Below the pieces are notes generated by a model that saw only the letters and a program-made list of their open reading frames with translations, was not told where the DNA came from and searched no databases. Shown here in pieces: positions 1 to 12,315 of a stretch of 64,000 nt of DNA. Made by a program: the position numbers and the translations under genes. Origin of the DNA: Pleodorina starrii (lineage: Eukaryota; Chlorophyta; Chlorophyceae; Chlamydomonadales; Volvocaceae). Location of the stretch: NCBI GenBank assembly GCA_030267565.1, contig BRXU01000037.1:965001-1029000 (forward strand). The letters run 5' to 3'. Within the stretch, counting starts at the first letter, position 1; each line of letters opens with the position of its first letter.

Positions 1-87
1 CATCACGAGACCACACCACACCCATGGCGCTGCGCGTGCTTCCTTCACCTTCCCACCACCCAAATGCCCCCCCCACTCGCCCCTCAG

Positions 88-3000
88 GAGCTGCTGCTGC
101 GTGACACTGCCGTGCGGACAGGTGAAGAGGGGGAAGATTGGTTTGGAAGGGCCGGGCCAGGGGGGAGGGCGGACGGGGAGGCAGCCGTTGAGGCGGGAGG
201 GCGGATGAGCGGGGAAGCCGCTGAGCCAGGCAGGCAGGCATGGTGGCGGCGGCGGTTCAATGCACCACCTGGTGTCCCGCATTCGGCGCAGTCGTACTGG
301 GTTGTGGTACATCTCTGGGTTTCGTTACTTGCCCACCAACCTAACTACCAGCCTGCCTGCCTCTTGAATGGCGTGCAAAGCTCCCAGTCCTGCTGCCCCC
401 AGTCTTTCCCTCTCCGTCTGCCCTGGGTGCCGCACGCGAACCCCTTGTTCCCCTCCCCTCCACTTGTACCCATGTATAGAGAACCCCCACGAGGCAAACC
501 TGTTCTTCGTGCCCGCAAACGCCTATGCGTACTCGAGCAACACCAACTCGCCAGCTAACCAGGTGGAGTCACGGGTGCATGTGTGTAGTGTGTGGGTAGT
601 GGGGGAGAGGGCAATGTGGAGGGGTGCGTGAGCGAGTCCAAGTGGAGCACCCGGTTGGCCGCATAGGCAGGTGGTTAGGAGGGAGGGCTCTGGGGGTAGG
701 GGGGCGCGATCGGGTTGGCTACACCTCCTGGAGATGAACCCCTGCCGTCTGCCTCTGAAGGGCGTTGACCACACACTGGGCCCACTCCTGGCCGTTCCGC
801 TTAGCTCATCCCATTTGACACCATTACAACCCCCGCGCCTGCCGTTCCTCCGCTCCTCCGCCCATCCCACCCTGCTCCCTCCCGCCTCCGACAATCTTCC
901 CCCGTCTGCTGCATCACCCCCTCCAACCGCCTGTATGTGCTAACGTACTCCATACGTTTGTGCAGCTCGAGGCGGCACTCAACTACGTGGCCGTCACCTA
1001 CCCCTACTTCAACGCAAGCCGGGGGGCGGACCACTTCATATGGACCACCGGTGCGTGGGTGGCTGGTTGGGCGGGGGGGCTGGGGGCTGGATGAGGGGCC
1101 CGGTGCCACACTCCATCTGGCATGCGCATGTTGGACGAGGGTGGATACATAGGCCTGCGGTTTGCCAACCCGCCGACCCGGCCTCTGTCCCCTTCGGCCG
1201 CCCACGCATCCCTGCCCTGCCCCGCCGCGCCGCGCAGGTGATCGCGGCTCTTGCTACCTGCCGCGCAGGGTGAGGCGGGCTGAGGGAGGTGCGGGGTGGG
1301 TGGGTGGGGACATGGCGCCGGGGCTGCTCAGAATCATGCGGAAACAGTTTATGAGGGAGGGAGGAGGGCAGGCAGGCTGGCAGGGTGAAAGATGTACCGG
1401 AAGAAATGAGGCTACGCTGTAAACGAACCCAGCATTAGCGGTTCGCTGGGACGGGTGATTGGTTGACTGGCAACGGTTAATTACGGTTGGGATGGCAGCA
1501 GTCGTGGCTTCAATGGCGGCTACTGTCTCCCTCGGCTGGCACCCCAACCCCCCCCCTTCCCTCGCAGACCGGGTCAGGATGAGCATGTGGCCCCCTCGCT
1601 GCCCCTCTCGCGCCCTAAGCCCTCATCATCTTGGTCCCTACTCCCTCCCACCTCTCCCACCCCCCGCCCACCTCCCGCCCTGCTGGCCCCTGTCTCCCTC
1701 GGCTGCTCAGCTCTCCCGCGTCATCCACCTGACCCTGTTCGGTCTGCACGCCAACCTGAGGGACAACGGCACCACCTTCCTCAAGCCGGTCCCCGATCAC
1801 CACCCCTCCTGGGGATGCTTCCACCCAAAGAAGGATGTGATGGCGGCGCCGTGGTGGGTCGGGGGCGGGCTGGGAAAGCAGGACTGGGGCCCAGTGCGGC
1901 GCACTGCTCCCCTCCTGTCTGCCCTCGTGCGTAGAATCCCCGCCCGCTGGGGTGGAGGGCACTGCGCGCACCGCCTGAAGCCATGCACCCCTTCCTCAGG
2001 CCACCAATCTCTCTTCGGCCCTGTCCAGGCCACTCCCACTTTGCATGCGGCATGCATCCTGCATGTGCACCCGGCTGCGGCCGATCCGAACCCACCCGAT
2101 CCATGGCATCCGTGCTGCCATGTGGCCTCGCCTGGCGCGACCTGGCCCGACCTAGGCCCCCACCTCTTGTCCCGCCGCTGGTCCCGCCTCTTGCCTCCTG
2201 CTCCACGGCTCCCCGGCTCATGTCGCTGCAGGTACGACCACATGCATGGCTCCGCTGAGGCCCCCAAGTTGTACGAGGAGGTTGTGGCCCGAGGGGGGGA
2301 GGCGCCGGAGAGGGACCTGCTGTTCTTCTTTGCGGGTGAGCCGGGGAGGGAGGGGAAGGGGATCAATGTGGGCAGGTCAATGATGGGACGAGACGGGCCC
2401 AGGGTCCAGGGGCCGCCTTTGTTTGAGTTGGAAGGGGGCTTATGGCCAGCGTGGCGAGCCCTTGCGAGTCCCCCCCTCCCCCGCCCCGCGTTTTTTCGTT
2501 TGGTTGCTGGATTGTGGGTAGCTTGCCCGCCTGGCTCCTTTCCCTCTTTTTCCGGCTGGGATCGCGCTGCTGTGGCCCCTGGCTCTGCCCCTGCCCTGGC
2601 CGCGGCCACCTACCCTGCCACGACTGCCACTGCCACTGCCAGACTGCACTACATCCATACGCAGGCAGGAGGGAGTAGGCTTGCTGCCCCGTCCCGGGTT
2701 TGCGATGTGCCGTTCCGTACACAACTGAGAAGTGATGGCCCCTCGCCTAGTACTATTTTGGGCTTCCGCTTCGCTCCGCACCTCGCCCCTCCCACCCAGG
2801 TTCCGTACGGCCTCACGACACCTCGTACAGTGGCGGCGCCCGACAGGCCCTTTATGCGCACCTCAAGTCGCTGTTCGCCGCAGCCTCCGGCAACTACTCG
2901 GACATTCAGTTTGTGGAGGGTGGGTGAGGACGAGGGGTGCGCGGGGGAGAGAGATATTGGAGGGCATTGACTGGGCTAGGGTGAATAGGTGGATGGGTGA

Positions 3001-4779
3001 CTGGGCTAGGGTGGATGGGTGGAAGCCAGGTGCGGGGTCTGCGGCGGGGTGTGGCGGCGCCGTCTGCGGGCTTGTGGGCTGGAACACGCGGAGACAGGGT
3101 CGAGGGATCTTGTCAGGGGGTGACCTGGGAACTTGGTTTTCAGGTGTTGGTGTTTGTGCGGTTGTTGGTATGCTCTGGGAATCGGCGGTAACACCAGCGG
3201 CAGGTGGGTGAGTGAGTGGGTGGCGTGTGGTGTGGTGTATGAGACCGATGTTGCCGCTTCACTGACCCCCTCCACACCCCACCCTCGACAACCATTCCGG
3301 CTCCATTTCCCACCCCCCTAAACCCCTACAGGCCACACCCCCGACTACAACACTCTTTACCTTCGCTCCCGCTTCTGCCTAGCCCCCCATGGTGCGGGCT
3401 TCGGGGTGCGGCTCACTCTGGCGATGACGCACGCGTGCATACCCGTGATCATTCAGGTGGGCGGGGAGGGGGAGGGCGGGGCGGGGCCGGGTGCGTGCAG
3501 GAGCAAGGGGAGGGGCAGAGGGTCTGGGTGTGAGATGTGTTGAGGACGGGGCGGCTGGACGGGTCCACGCAACTCCTGGCGTCCAATCCTACCCGTACGG
3601 CACCCACCTGGCTCTCCGCTGTCTTCGTCGTCTTCACCGCCACTCTTCAAATCGTTTTGGTCAATGCCACCTTCGCCTGTCGGCTGCCTGTCAGCTTCCC
3701 GAGGGGGCCTTTCTTAATACCCCCTCCCCCGCCAGCCAACCTTCGGCTCTCTCTTCCCCTTCCCACCCCCTGACCCCCCCTTTGGTTCCCCAATGACCGC
3801 CGCCACGCGACGCGGTGCAGGACCAAGTGTTCCAGCCGTACGAGAGCGACGGCATTTTGCCGTACAGTCAGTTTTCGCTGCGGTTATCCAAGTCTGACAT
3901 TCCTTACATTGTACCGATCCTGCGCGCTGTGCCGGTGGACAAGCTCAAGCGCATGCGGCTGGCGATGGCCAAATACCACCGGTGAGTGGGAGCCCCCGGC
4001 GGCTCCGGGGGCGGGAGGGAGCGGAGAGGAATGCGGAGAGTATCGGGGGCCGGAGAGATTCCGGCTTCTGGATGGCGGTAGCGGGAACAAACGTTTGCGG
4101 AGGGACGAGTGCCCTGACACCGGTGTGAAGGAGCGTATGGAGGGTTTGGCCCGCGCGCATGGCCTGGGGCGCCACCGAGGGACCGAATCTTCTCTTATGT
4201 GCTCGCTTGTTGACTGACCATGTTTTGTCGACCGACGCACTAGAGGGTGGTGGTGGGTGGTGGCGCTGCAACCCGGTCGACTTGACCAGAGTGCGCGCCC
4301 TCGGAGCCCTAGCAGCCGGCTCGCAAATCGGAGGCCTCAGCTAGTCAATATTGAGAGGCTCAAGGAATCTCCGAAATGAATAGCCCTGTGAGAGTTCTTG
4401 GTCGTGGGCGGTTGTCCTCTCAACCCCCATTACTTTGCAACGGGCGGTTGTCCTCTCAACCCCCATTACTGAACACTGCTTCGCCCCCTGCCACCCACCC
4501 CCCTGCCCCCATTGCTCCCCACCATCTCCCTTGCCCCCTCTGCCATCACGTCACCTGCTATTTCCCCCCCCCCCCCCGCCACGTCTCAGCGCCTTCCTGT
4601 GGGACCCTGCCAACGGCGGTCGCGCCTACAACTACACCATCAAGGCCCTCAACCAGCGCCTGTCCGGACTGTGGGGACACCTGTGGGGGGACCCTCACCC
4701 GGAGGGACTCGCACACCGCCGCAGAGGTCGCACCGCCAGCTACCATCGTCATCTGAGGGGGGAGCTAACAGACGATTAG
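88..4779 (+). CDS. Exostosin-like glycosyltransferase (GT47-type), 5' partial
   Basis: Ten exons were placed at 88-121, 480-562, 966-1050, 1238-1269, 1711-1850, 2232-2335, 2800-2919, 3332-3456, 3821-3981 and 4590-4779. All phases join and give 357 residues plus a TAG stop; the N-terminus lies before the window. Visible motifs fit the exostosin/GT47 fold: an early ENPHEANLFFVPA segment, GADHFIWTTGDRGSC, the HPKKDV segment, LLFFFAGSVR before the nucleotide-sugar half, then FCLAPHGAGFGVRL followed by ACIPVIIQD, which is the family's donor-binding region. The tail AFLWDPANGGRAYNYT matches the usual end of algal exostosin-like proteins. Such enzymes are normally type II Golgi proteins that transfer a sugar to a glycan; the substrate cannot be read from sequence. 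The exon 2232-2335 joins 1850 through a weak donor (GTGGTG). Exons 88-121 and 1238-1269 are very short but supported by phase and family alignment. Confidence 0.85.
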
Positions 4780-5140
4780 TTTGAAGGTAGCAGGTTGTTG
4801 GGGGAGGGGCGTGGCGGATGAAAGGGTCGAGGACAGTCCGGGTCCGTGTGTTGTTAGGAAGTCTCCGTGTATACGTGGTGCGATGGGTGTGATGCAGATC
4901 TTTAACGTGAGTCTGACAGAACCGCGAGCAGAGACAAACTCCGGCCAAAGGGAGCGGAACTCTGCGGCTCCGCAAGGCCCTCAAAGCCAAACTACCCACC
5001 CGCAAAGAAGGGGCATGCTGCGCTGCACCGCTCTGTGAGCTGTGCTGTAGTTGTGGCCCGCGGACAGCTGCGGATCGACTGGCTGGCTGGCTGCAATGCG
5101 GATCGACTGGCTGGCTGGCTGGCTGGCTGCAATGCGGATC

Positions 5141-5177
<37 letters not shown>

Positions 5178-6918
5178 CAAGGGCTCACACCGCAATGTTG
5201 TTCATGCTGTGGTTGGGGGTGGGAGATTGGACTCGGGACAGAACGCTCGGCCGAGCACACCCTCGTACAGTTGAGGTCAACTGCAGGGGAATGACTTGCG
5301 GTGGGCTGCTGCTGCTGCTGCGTGCACTTGTGTACTTGTGATGTGGTTGTATTGATGACGGAAAGAGTTTGGGTGATGAGGACTGTCACCACGCCCCACC
5401 CGGACATACTCCGGCATGATTCCTGCAGCAGTGCACTCGTGTGGGTCTGCACCGGACAGGCCGGGTCTTGCATCGTGCAGCACACGTATTTATTTAGCCG
5501 CGCTTGTGAGGTGGTCCCATATTTGATTGCTCGTGGCCGCCTTGCAGCAAGCGGGGCCAGGGGCGATGGACAGAAACATGTCTCGTTGGACACCGGGCCG
5601 TTGGGGGTGGCTCCGGACGTCGGGCGGGCGGGGGCTTTCCACCTTACGGTCTCCTTGCTGGTCATTCATTCTTACGACCCGGTGGGTGCGAGCACCATGC
5701 TGCTCTGCATTTGCCTGTCTCAGCCAGCCAACTGCCGACCGCGGACTGCATGCAGGCGGCGATGCAAATGATTTCATCTATCTAACGTGTGGGTGAGCGA
5801 CATGCGGGGGGGGGTGCATGCGGTACGTAGGCACTGACGGGCTGCACGGGATTCAAGTAGCGCGTCATAACCGCAGGGATGTTATGTTTTTTGGCGTCTC
5901 AAAGGGGACGGTTGTAGGCGAAGCGGGGCAATGATGGGGGGCCGCCCTGCACATCACTTCAGTTCCTAGGTGCTCATGCGGGTGGTGGCTGCAAAGACTC
6001 TGCCTGTGATTTTTTGTGCCGCAGAGAGGGGAGAGGCGGGCCAGTTTGTTGGGAGTCGCCATCTGACCCGGCTGGTCTTCGCACACGCATGTCGGGACGA
6101 GACGCGCACAGTCGGGGTTCCCATTCCGGGCCGTCTACAGGGTGCCATGCGCACTTCACTCATGCGGCTGATGTCACCACGTTCAGTTCGGACCGAGCCC
6201 GATCGGTGGAGGAATGGATGCTGGTTGTGATTTAGGTTGAATGCCTGTGTTCTGCGCTTGCTGTCGTGTCTGCATGGCGGGCGGGGGGCCGTGGAGGTCG
6301 AGGTCAACAGCTCAACCCATGGTCTACGCCACACCTAGGCAGCTGCAGAAGCCGCCGCCGGTGGTGTAGGTGCGGTAAACCGGCTTCACCGGCAGGCAGA
6401 CCAGGGACGTCTAGGTTGCCGCCTCTCCACCCCTCCTCCCTTACAGTCCGAGGTGGCTCTGATCCATACCGTGACAACATCCCAGGACCGCACATGCACC
6501 CCGTGGTGAGGCCAGGCAGGCCCAATCACTGATCTGCTTCAACGGCCACTTCCGGGGCTAAATCCTCCCTAGGCAAAGGTGACATCACCCACCACGCTGC
6601 CGCCCCTGCCCTGACATGTCTGCCCCCACGCAGCAGCAACAGGAAAATCATAATGCATTCTTCCCTATTCTTCGTGTTCAGGATGCGATTGTTACAAGAG
6701 GGAAACCGGTCAAGAGCTGTACCGGCTAGACGGACTGTTCATCCTACCCCAGAGAAGGATCAGGAAGTTCACGGATGTCTGCGGACGCTGGCGTTCATGT
6801 CTTCGGGGACAACAACTTTATCCATTGGCGATTGATAATGGCGTCGCAGAGCTCTCAAGCAGTATGCCGGCCATCGGGCATATCGCACATGCTCGAACTG
6901 TACGGTGCTGCATGTGTA
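4780..6918. other. Intergenic region, 3' flank of the GT47 gene
   Basis: No convincing coding exon was found on either strand. The stretch includes the presumed 3' UTR of the upstream gene, but no clear TGTAA polyadenylation signal was located. A GGCT-rich minisatellite lies at 5081-5180. Confidence 0.5.
5081..5180. repeat. GGCT-rich minisatellite
   Basis: A unit consisting of CTGCAATGCGGATCGA followed by a variable number of CTGG/GGCT copies repeats about three times. The number of tetranucleotides grows along the array. Confidence 0.8.
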
Positions 6919-7342
6919 GACCGCACCAGGGTTGCTATCTTCCTTGACGGGAGTATCTACGGGCTCAGATATTCGTTGCTCAAATGTTCCAAAAACTTCT
7001 ATGGATGACGAGAAGTTTTTTGGCTGGGAAGGCCCAAAAGTATCTGTGTGCAGTGGCCAGATATCAACCATGACCATGTGCAATGTAGGAACTTGTTTTC
7101 AGTAATATCCAGCACAGTTGTTCGGAGCCGAAAACATCTTTTTCGCCGTCGGGAGGGAGCCGGCGACGTGATTTTATGGGGAAATGGGCTTCCGAAGTTC
7201 TATGGATGATCAGATTGTATGGTCAGAATTCTCCCTAAAATATCCTACTGGACACTCAAAATCGTAAAAAAAACTTCTATAAAGTTTCAAATTTTTGGGC
7301 AAATAGATATTTTTATCCTAAGATAGCAACCCTGGACCGCAC
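6919..7342. mobile_element. Non-autonomous hAT-type DNA transposon (MITE) with 8-bp TSD
   Basis: The element spans 6927-7334 (408 bp). It begins with CAGGGTTGCTATCTT and ends with the exact reverse complement of those 15 bases. It is flanked by a perfect 8-bp direct repeat, GACCGCAC, at 6919-6926 and 7335-7342. A CAGGG-type terminus with an 8-bp target duplication is the hallmark of the hAT superfamily. The interior has no transposase reading frame, is AT-richer than its surroundings, and contains further inverted segments such as AAAACTTCT with AGAAGTTTT near 6994-7021. It would have to be moved by a transposase encoded elsewhere. Confidence 0.88.
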
Positions 7343-9528
7343 CATACAAGAGGCAACGGCCATTCAGTGCCAAGGCACTTGGCTTAACCCTAAACCAACC
7401 ACTTTCCATCCCCATCGGGTTGCGCGATACTCCATAGCTACCGAACAGACTGGGCAATCCTGTGGTGCACCCAGACCGAACCTCCTCGCTCGCCGTACCG
7501 GCGAAACACTTGCGCACGCAGAAATGCCGCGACCCTGCCTTGCGGCCGGCATCGCCTTATTTATCTCGCTCCCTCACTCCCCACCAACTCGTGTTTGTAA
7601 TAATCGTAACGCCATTGTTTGACATCATAGTAAAGAGTACAATCGATGCTTTAAGCGATGCGAAGTGCGAACATCGACAGTCTTGCGATCTCAGCTGCAG
7701 TGGTTGCGCTTGGCTTTGGTTGGTGTAGCGGACCAGGCCCGTGTCTTGATTGCGGGCTGTTTGGGTATCCCTGGCGATCGAGAGGTCCAGCTCGCTCCGG
7801 GGTAGTTTCCCTTCGGCCCCGTGTCAAGCCCGGGTAGGCTTTTTCCGTGTCTCGTCGTCTGGCTGTGTGTTGGAGCCCCCCTTTTAAGTCCCCGCCTCAG
7901 AGGTAGAGTGCCGGTGCAGGCGGTTGTGTTTTACCGGTATGTTCGCGGAAGACCCGTGGGAGCGTGCGCGTAGGCTGGCCAGGTGGGAGGCAAATGGCTT
8001 GTTCTGAGGCCGAGCCGCGCGGTGGTTTAGGGAGTAAGGTTCATGGCGCCTGGCGTGCGGTTAGCTTTTCGCTTTATACGGCTTGCAGCCTTCTGCGCCG
8101 CTGAGCCGCGAAGCCAGGGGCCGTGAGGGAGCCCCGTCTTGCGGTGAATGAGGGAGTGAGGCGCGTGCGGCGGGACAGACTGACGCCGCGCGCGCACCTG
8201 CACCTGCGCTGTGTTTTGCCCCGTCTGAGTACCCGTCCGTTCTCAGGGCGAGTCACCCACAGTCACTCAGGGACATAGTTCCGGGCCGGCTTGGCAATTG
8301 GCGCTGCACGGACTATTTCGCCTCGCGCATCCTCACACCAGCGACATTCGCCGCGCTTCCTTTCGAGCGAATCTATGCTAGGTAAGTTTGATAAGCGGAA
8401 AAAAGTGTACCGGGAGAAGGGAAACTCCAGCTTATTCATTTGACAGAAACGCTCTTGCTAGCTCGCGTGCATTCCAGATAGCAGCCCCAGTGTGGGGAAA
8501 GTCGCTTACGGTGGAAGCGTCGGCCAAATAAAGGCTCCTACGCGCAAGGTCAGGGGTGCACTACCCGCCCAGTATGACCAAGAGATTCGACGGCGAGCGG
8601 TTAGGGCTACGTACGGCCGATCATTACCGGCCTTGCGGGCTTACAGAGCCCAAAACACAGTACTGGTTACATAAAAACGGTGCCTGGGCAGTAAATGGAA
8701 CGTGCACGGCGAGAAGGACTTACCCAAAAACCGCACGACCGCAAAGCAAACAATGAGAGCGTTACAACGAATATAGGTACCCGATGCATGTTGGTCCATT
8801 ATTGAACAAAAAGTTAAGCCTAGGGATCGCGCGGGACTCGACACGGGCGAAGCGTGGGACCCAGTACACCAAGCTAGGCCCGAGAAAAAAAGCGTTAAAA
8901 AGCAGCAATATTAGGCCGCATTCCGTCTGTGGCCAGGCCGGGCAAACCAGAGCAGTACATACCACTTTCCCACGTGGGTTCCTACTTTTGTGAATCCTCA
9001 CAACCCAAAACCGGGTTTGCCGCAGGTCCTTTCATGAAGCTGTTATTAAAATAATGGCCGCAGCCGGACATCTCGCATCATGTTTGGCCAAGTTGTCGTA
9101 CGTAGCGTGTTTACGATTGGAGTTACGATGCGTAAGCTCCTACATACGGCACGTGCTTCAAACCACCCAGCTTCGCAGCGAGTGGCGCTCGCCCGAATGT
9201 TTGCTTTTACGGCTCTGCTGTATTCATAATTGGCGGGGCACTACCATGACTAGTAGGCAAAGAGGGGCAAAGTCCGTGTCGATCGAGGACTTGGCTGCGA
9301 CTCTGGAGCTGTTCTGGACCCAGCCGCACTTAACGGCCCGTCCGTCAGTTTGACATTAAAGGGTTTCTAGGCTCAGGACGCATTTGCCGTACAAGGCCAA
9401 CCGACATGTACCGCTGGGTCGCACGCGGTCGCTGAGCTTAATCCTCCTTTGTCCAGTCTGGACCTTAATTCCGGAAAATGCGTGCCAGGACCTCAGTGCT
9501 CTCGGGCTAGAAGCTAATTCCGGAAGGA
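7343..9528. other. Intergenic region upstream of the giant gene
   Basis: No gene, RNA gene or further mobile element could be supported here. Base composition is visibly less GC-rich than in the genes on either side. The promoter of the downstream gene presumably lies at the right end, but no clear TATA box or other element was recognised. Confidence 0.4.
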
Positions 9529-9540
9529 TAGAGTTTTAAA

Positions 9541-9664
9541 ATGAAATCACAGTACCGAAGAAATGAATTGCATCACGATCCATTCGCGCGGTCAGCTCTT
9601 TGGACATTTGCGGTCACATGTTTGGTTTTTACCAGCGCACGGCTGGCCTCGGCGGCGCTGACAG
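9541..9664 (+). other. First exon of the giant gene: signal peptide
   Basis: This 124-nt exon opens with ATG and reads a basic N-region, a hydrophobic core (ALWTFAVTCLVFTSA) and a small-residue cleavage region (RLASA, then ALTG), a textbook secretory signal. It ends ACAG/GTGACG in phase 1 and joins exon 2 at 9838 in the correct phase. Secretion is what a type I protein with an ectodomain rich in EGF repeats and N-glycosylation sequons needs. Confidence 0.8.
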
Positions 9665-12244
9665 GTGACGACATGTAGGGAGCCAACGGGTCTTTACGTC
9701 ACCTTGTACAAGCCCCGGGCCCCCCCAGCCCTGCACAAATTGGTTCAGTTGGCCGCCAAATGAAAGCAAAACAACATGTTACCATTAAGATGACTGGTTT
9801 TTTTGTGGAAACCGGATGCGTTTCTACGTGCCCTCAGGCCTGGCCTTGCCCCCGCTTGACGTGTCTCCGCTCCAGTACGGCGGTTCCTGGGCCAGCGCAA
9901 ATAGCCTCGTCTTTACGGACCTCATGAAGGTGCTCAGGGCCGGCACTGAATCGGGCAGAGCTTGGCTTGCCCCTCCTAGCCGCGTTTGGTACATGCGTTG
10001 AAACGGTCTTTGCTCCGGGGGCGGCAGCGTGGGGGCACTGCCCAGCGCCCTTCCCCGCCGGCCCCCTTCACTTCTCCCCTCTGAGCATATCCCTCACTGA
10101 CCCCCCCCTCTACCTCGCCCCCGCGTGAAACCCTGCCCCTCCCCCTGCAAACTTTCGCTTTTGTGCCGTACACGTGCGCCGGCCGCCACAGAGGCCATAT
10201 TCACAACCAACCCCACTTCCTCCCTCCCGCCCGCCTCCCTCCCTCCCTCCCTCCACTCACTTTATTTCGCATGCCCCCGCCCGCCCACCCACCCGCCCCG
10301 CCCACCCACCCACCCACCCACCCACCCACCCACCCACCCCGCCCGCCCGCCCGCCCGCTTACCGCAGCACTCCTCCGTCTGGAGCTTTGGGAAACGCGGC
10401 GCGGGAACCAACAACTCGTGGGGCTACCTCGACCCCGGCCTCGTCCCCATGCGGCCGGATGGCTACCCGGCAGGTCTGGTTGCGGTCAAGCACGGCTCGG
10501 CGTTAATGAGTCCGTGGCGTGTAGTGTGCGCGAGCGAGAGAGCGAGCGAGTGAGCAGTGGCGGGGGGAGTGTACCGGTATAAGGGGGTGCCCGCTGTCAG
10601 GCCTGTTTCCTTCGGGCTGGCTGCTCCCAAAGGTGGGCAGGAAGGGGAGGGGGAGGGGGACCCTCCCATCGTGCGCAGTTGTCTAAGGGGGGGGGTTATC
10701 CACGTAAGGGGGGGGGCAGGGGGAAGGGAGGGAGGGAGGGCGGCAGCGCTGGTTGCCACGCGCAGGGTTATCTGTCTCTCGTTGCCTGAGCAGCCCTGGC
10801 TCTCTCCTTGCATGGTACGGCAGTTCGGCTCCGGCTCCCTGCTGTTTTGTAAGGGGGAGGGGCCCGTAGACCGCCACCAGTCCTTTCCTCTGGGCACTGG
10901 TCCATCTCCTGCGGCTGTATTCATCTAGTCCACAAGTCGCATTCGCGCGTTTCATCGCCCTCACCCAACCCTACCTCCTGCCCGGGCGCGAGCTCGTCCA
11001 CTCGCGCTGGCCTGGTTGCCAGACTGCCATCACACTCGGTAGTGCGCGTGTGTGTGCGTGCGTGTGTTTGCGTGCACAGACATGCGTATGCGTGCGTGCG
11101 TACGTGCGTGCTTGCGTGCGTCATGCGTGCTTGCAGACGGCGGGTGCGGGAGCTCCACATGGCAATTGTTCACACCACACACGCGGCCAACCGCCAAACC
11201 GCCAACCGTCAAATCGCCAACCGCAGGTCTTAACGCTACGGCTGGCGCACAGTGGTCGGCGGTCACTACCATTGGCAAGGACGGGGCGTACTACACAGCG
11301 GGTGGGTGGGACGGTGGGCGTTATGTACCTAGGTCGGTGGGTCGGTGGGTCGGTGGGTCGCAGCCGTAGTGTGGCAGGCGGGGCTCGGCTTGGTGGATGT
11401 TTCCGTTGGAAGGAGCCTGAGGGGCCAGCGTGTTGCTCAGGGGCTGAGCTCAGACAGATGACGGATTAGACAAAACACGGCTTGGTGGGGGTTGGAAGGG
11501 CGGCAGTGAAGTGGCTTGGTGGGGTGTGGGCGGGTGGGGGGGAGAGGGTGTGTCGGCGGGCGGGCGGGCGGGGGTGGGGGTGGGGGTGGGGGGCTCGATG
11601 GATTGGTGCGAGGGGTCAACGGATGGACATCCCCTCCCCCAAAACGCACACACACGCATACATGCATGCAAATAGCCGTAACCCCTGCGCCCCCAAGCAC
11701 CGCCGAATTTGAGGGTACGTGTTTGAGATCACGTCGCTCGCTTGCAAACCACTCGTCGGCCGCACCCGCTTCGCCCCCACTGCTGCTGTCGTGCTTAGGG
11801 CCTTCATTCACCATCTAGCTCCTAATGCTGAACTCACCTCGCTGTCCTTTCCAGACGGGGAGGAGTTTGGTTTGTTTCTATGACCGTTCACGAGCTCCGG
11901 CCTAACCGCGCATAAATCCACCTAGCGTATGATTGTCGAATTGGGCTCTCCGTTCCCCAAATGCCGGAATCTATCAAGATTGCGCCCATTCATACTCTCT
12001 CTCTCTCCCTAGCGAGGAGGCCCATACCGGTACTTCCGCCCATGCCCGCTCGGCCCACTCAGGACGCTATGTCGTACTGTACGACGGAAACGGCACGGTG
12101 GAGCTCTCCGGCGACGCGGCGTGGCCGCCGGTGGCGGCGGCTGCCGGGCGCGTGGTCATCGACGTCACCCCCAGTACGACAGGTGCCGTGCCGTACCGCA
12201 CCACAACGTACCTCAGGGAGGCGAGAGGCGGGACGGCGGCCGCA

Positions 12245-12315
<71 letters not shown>

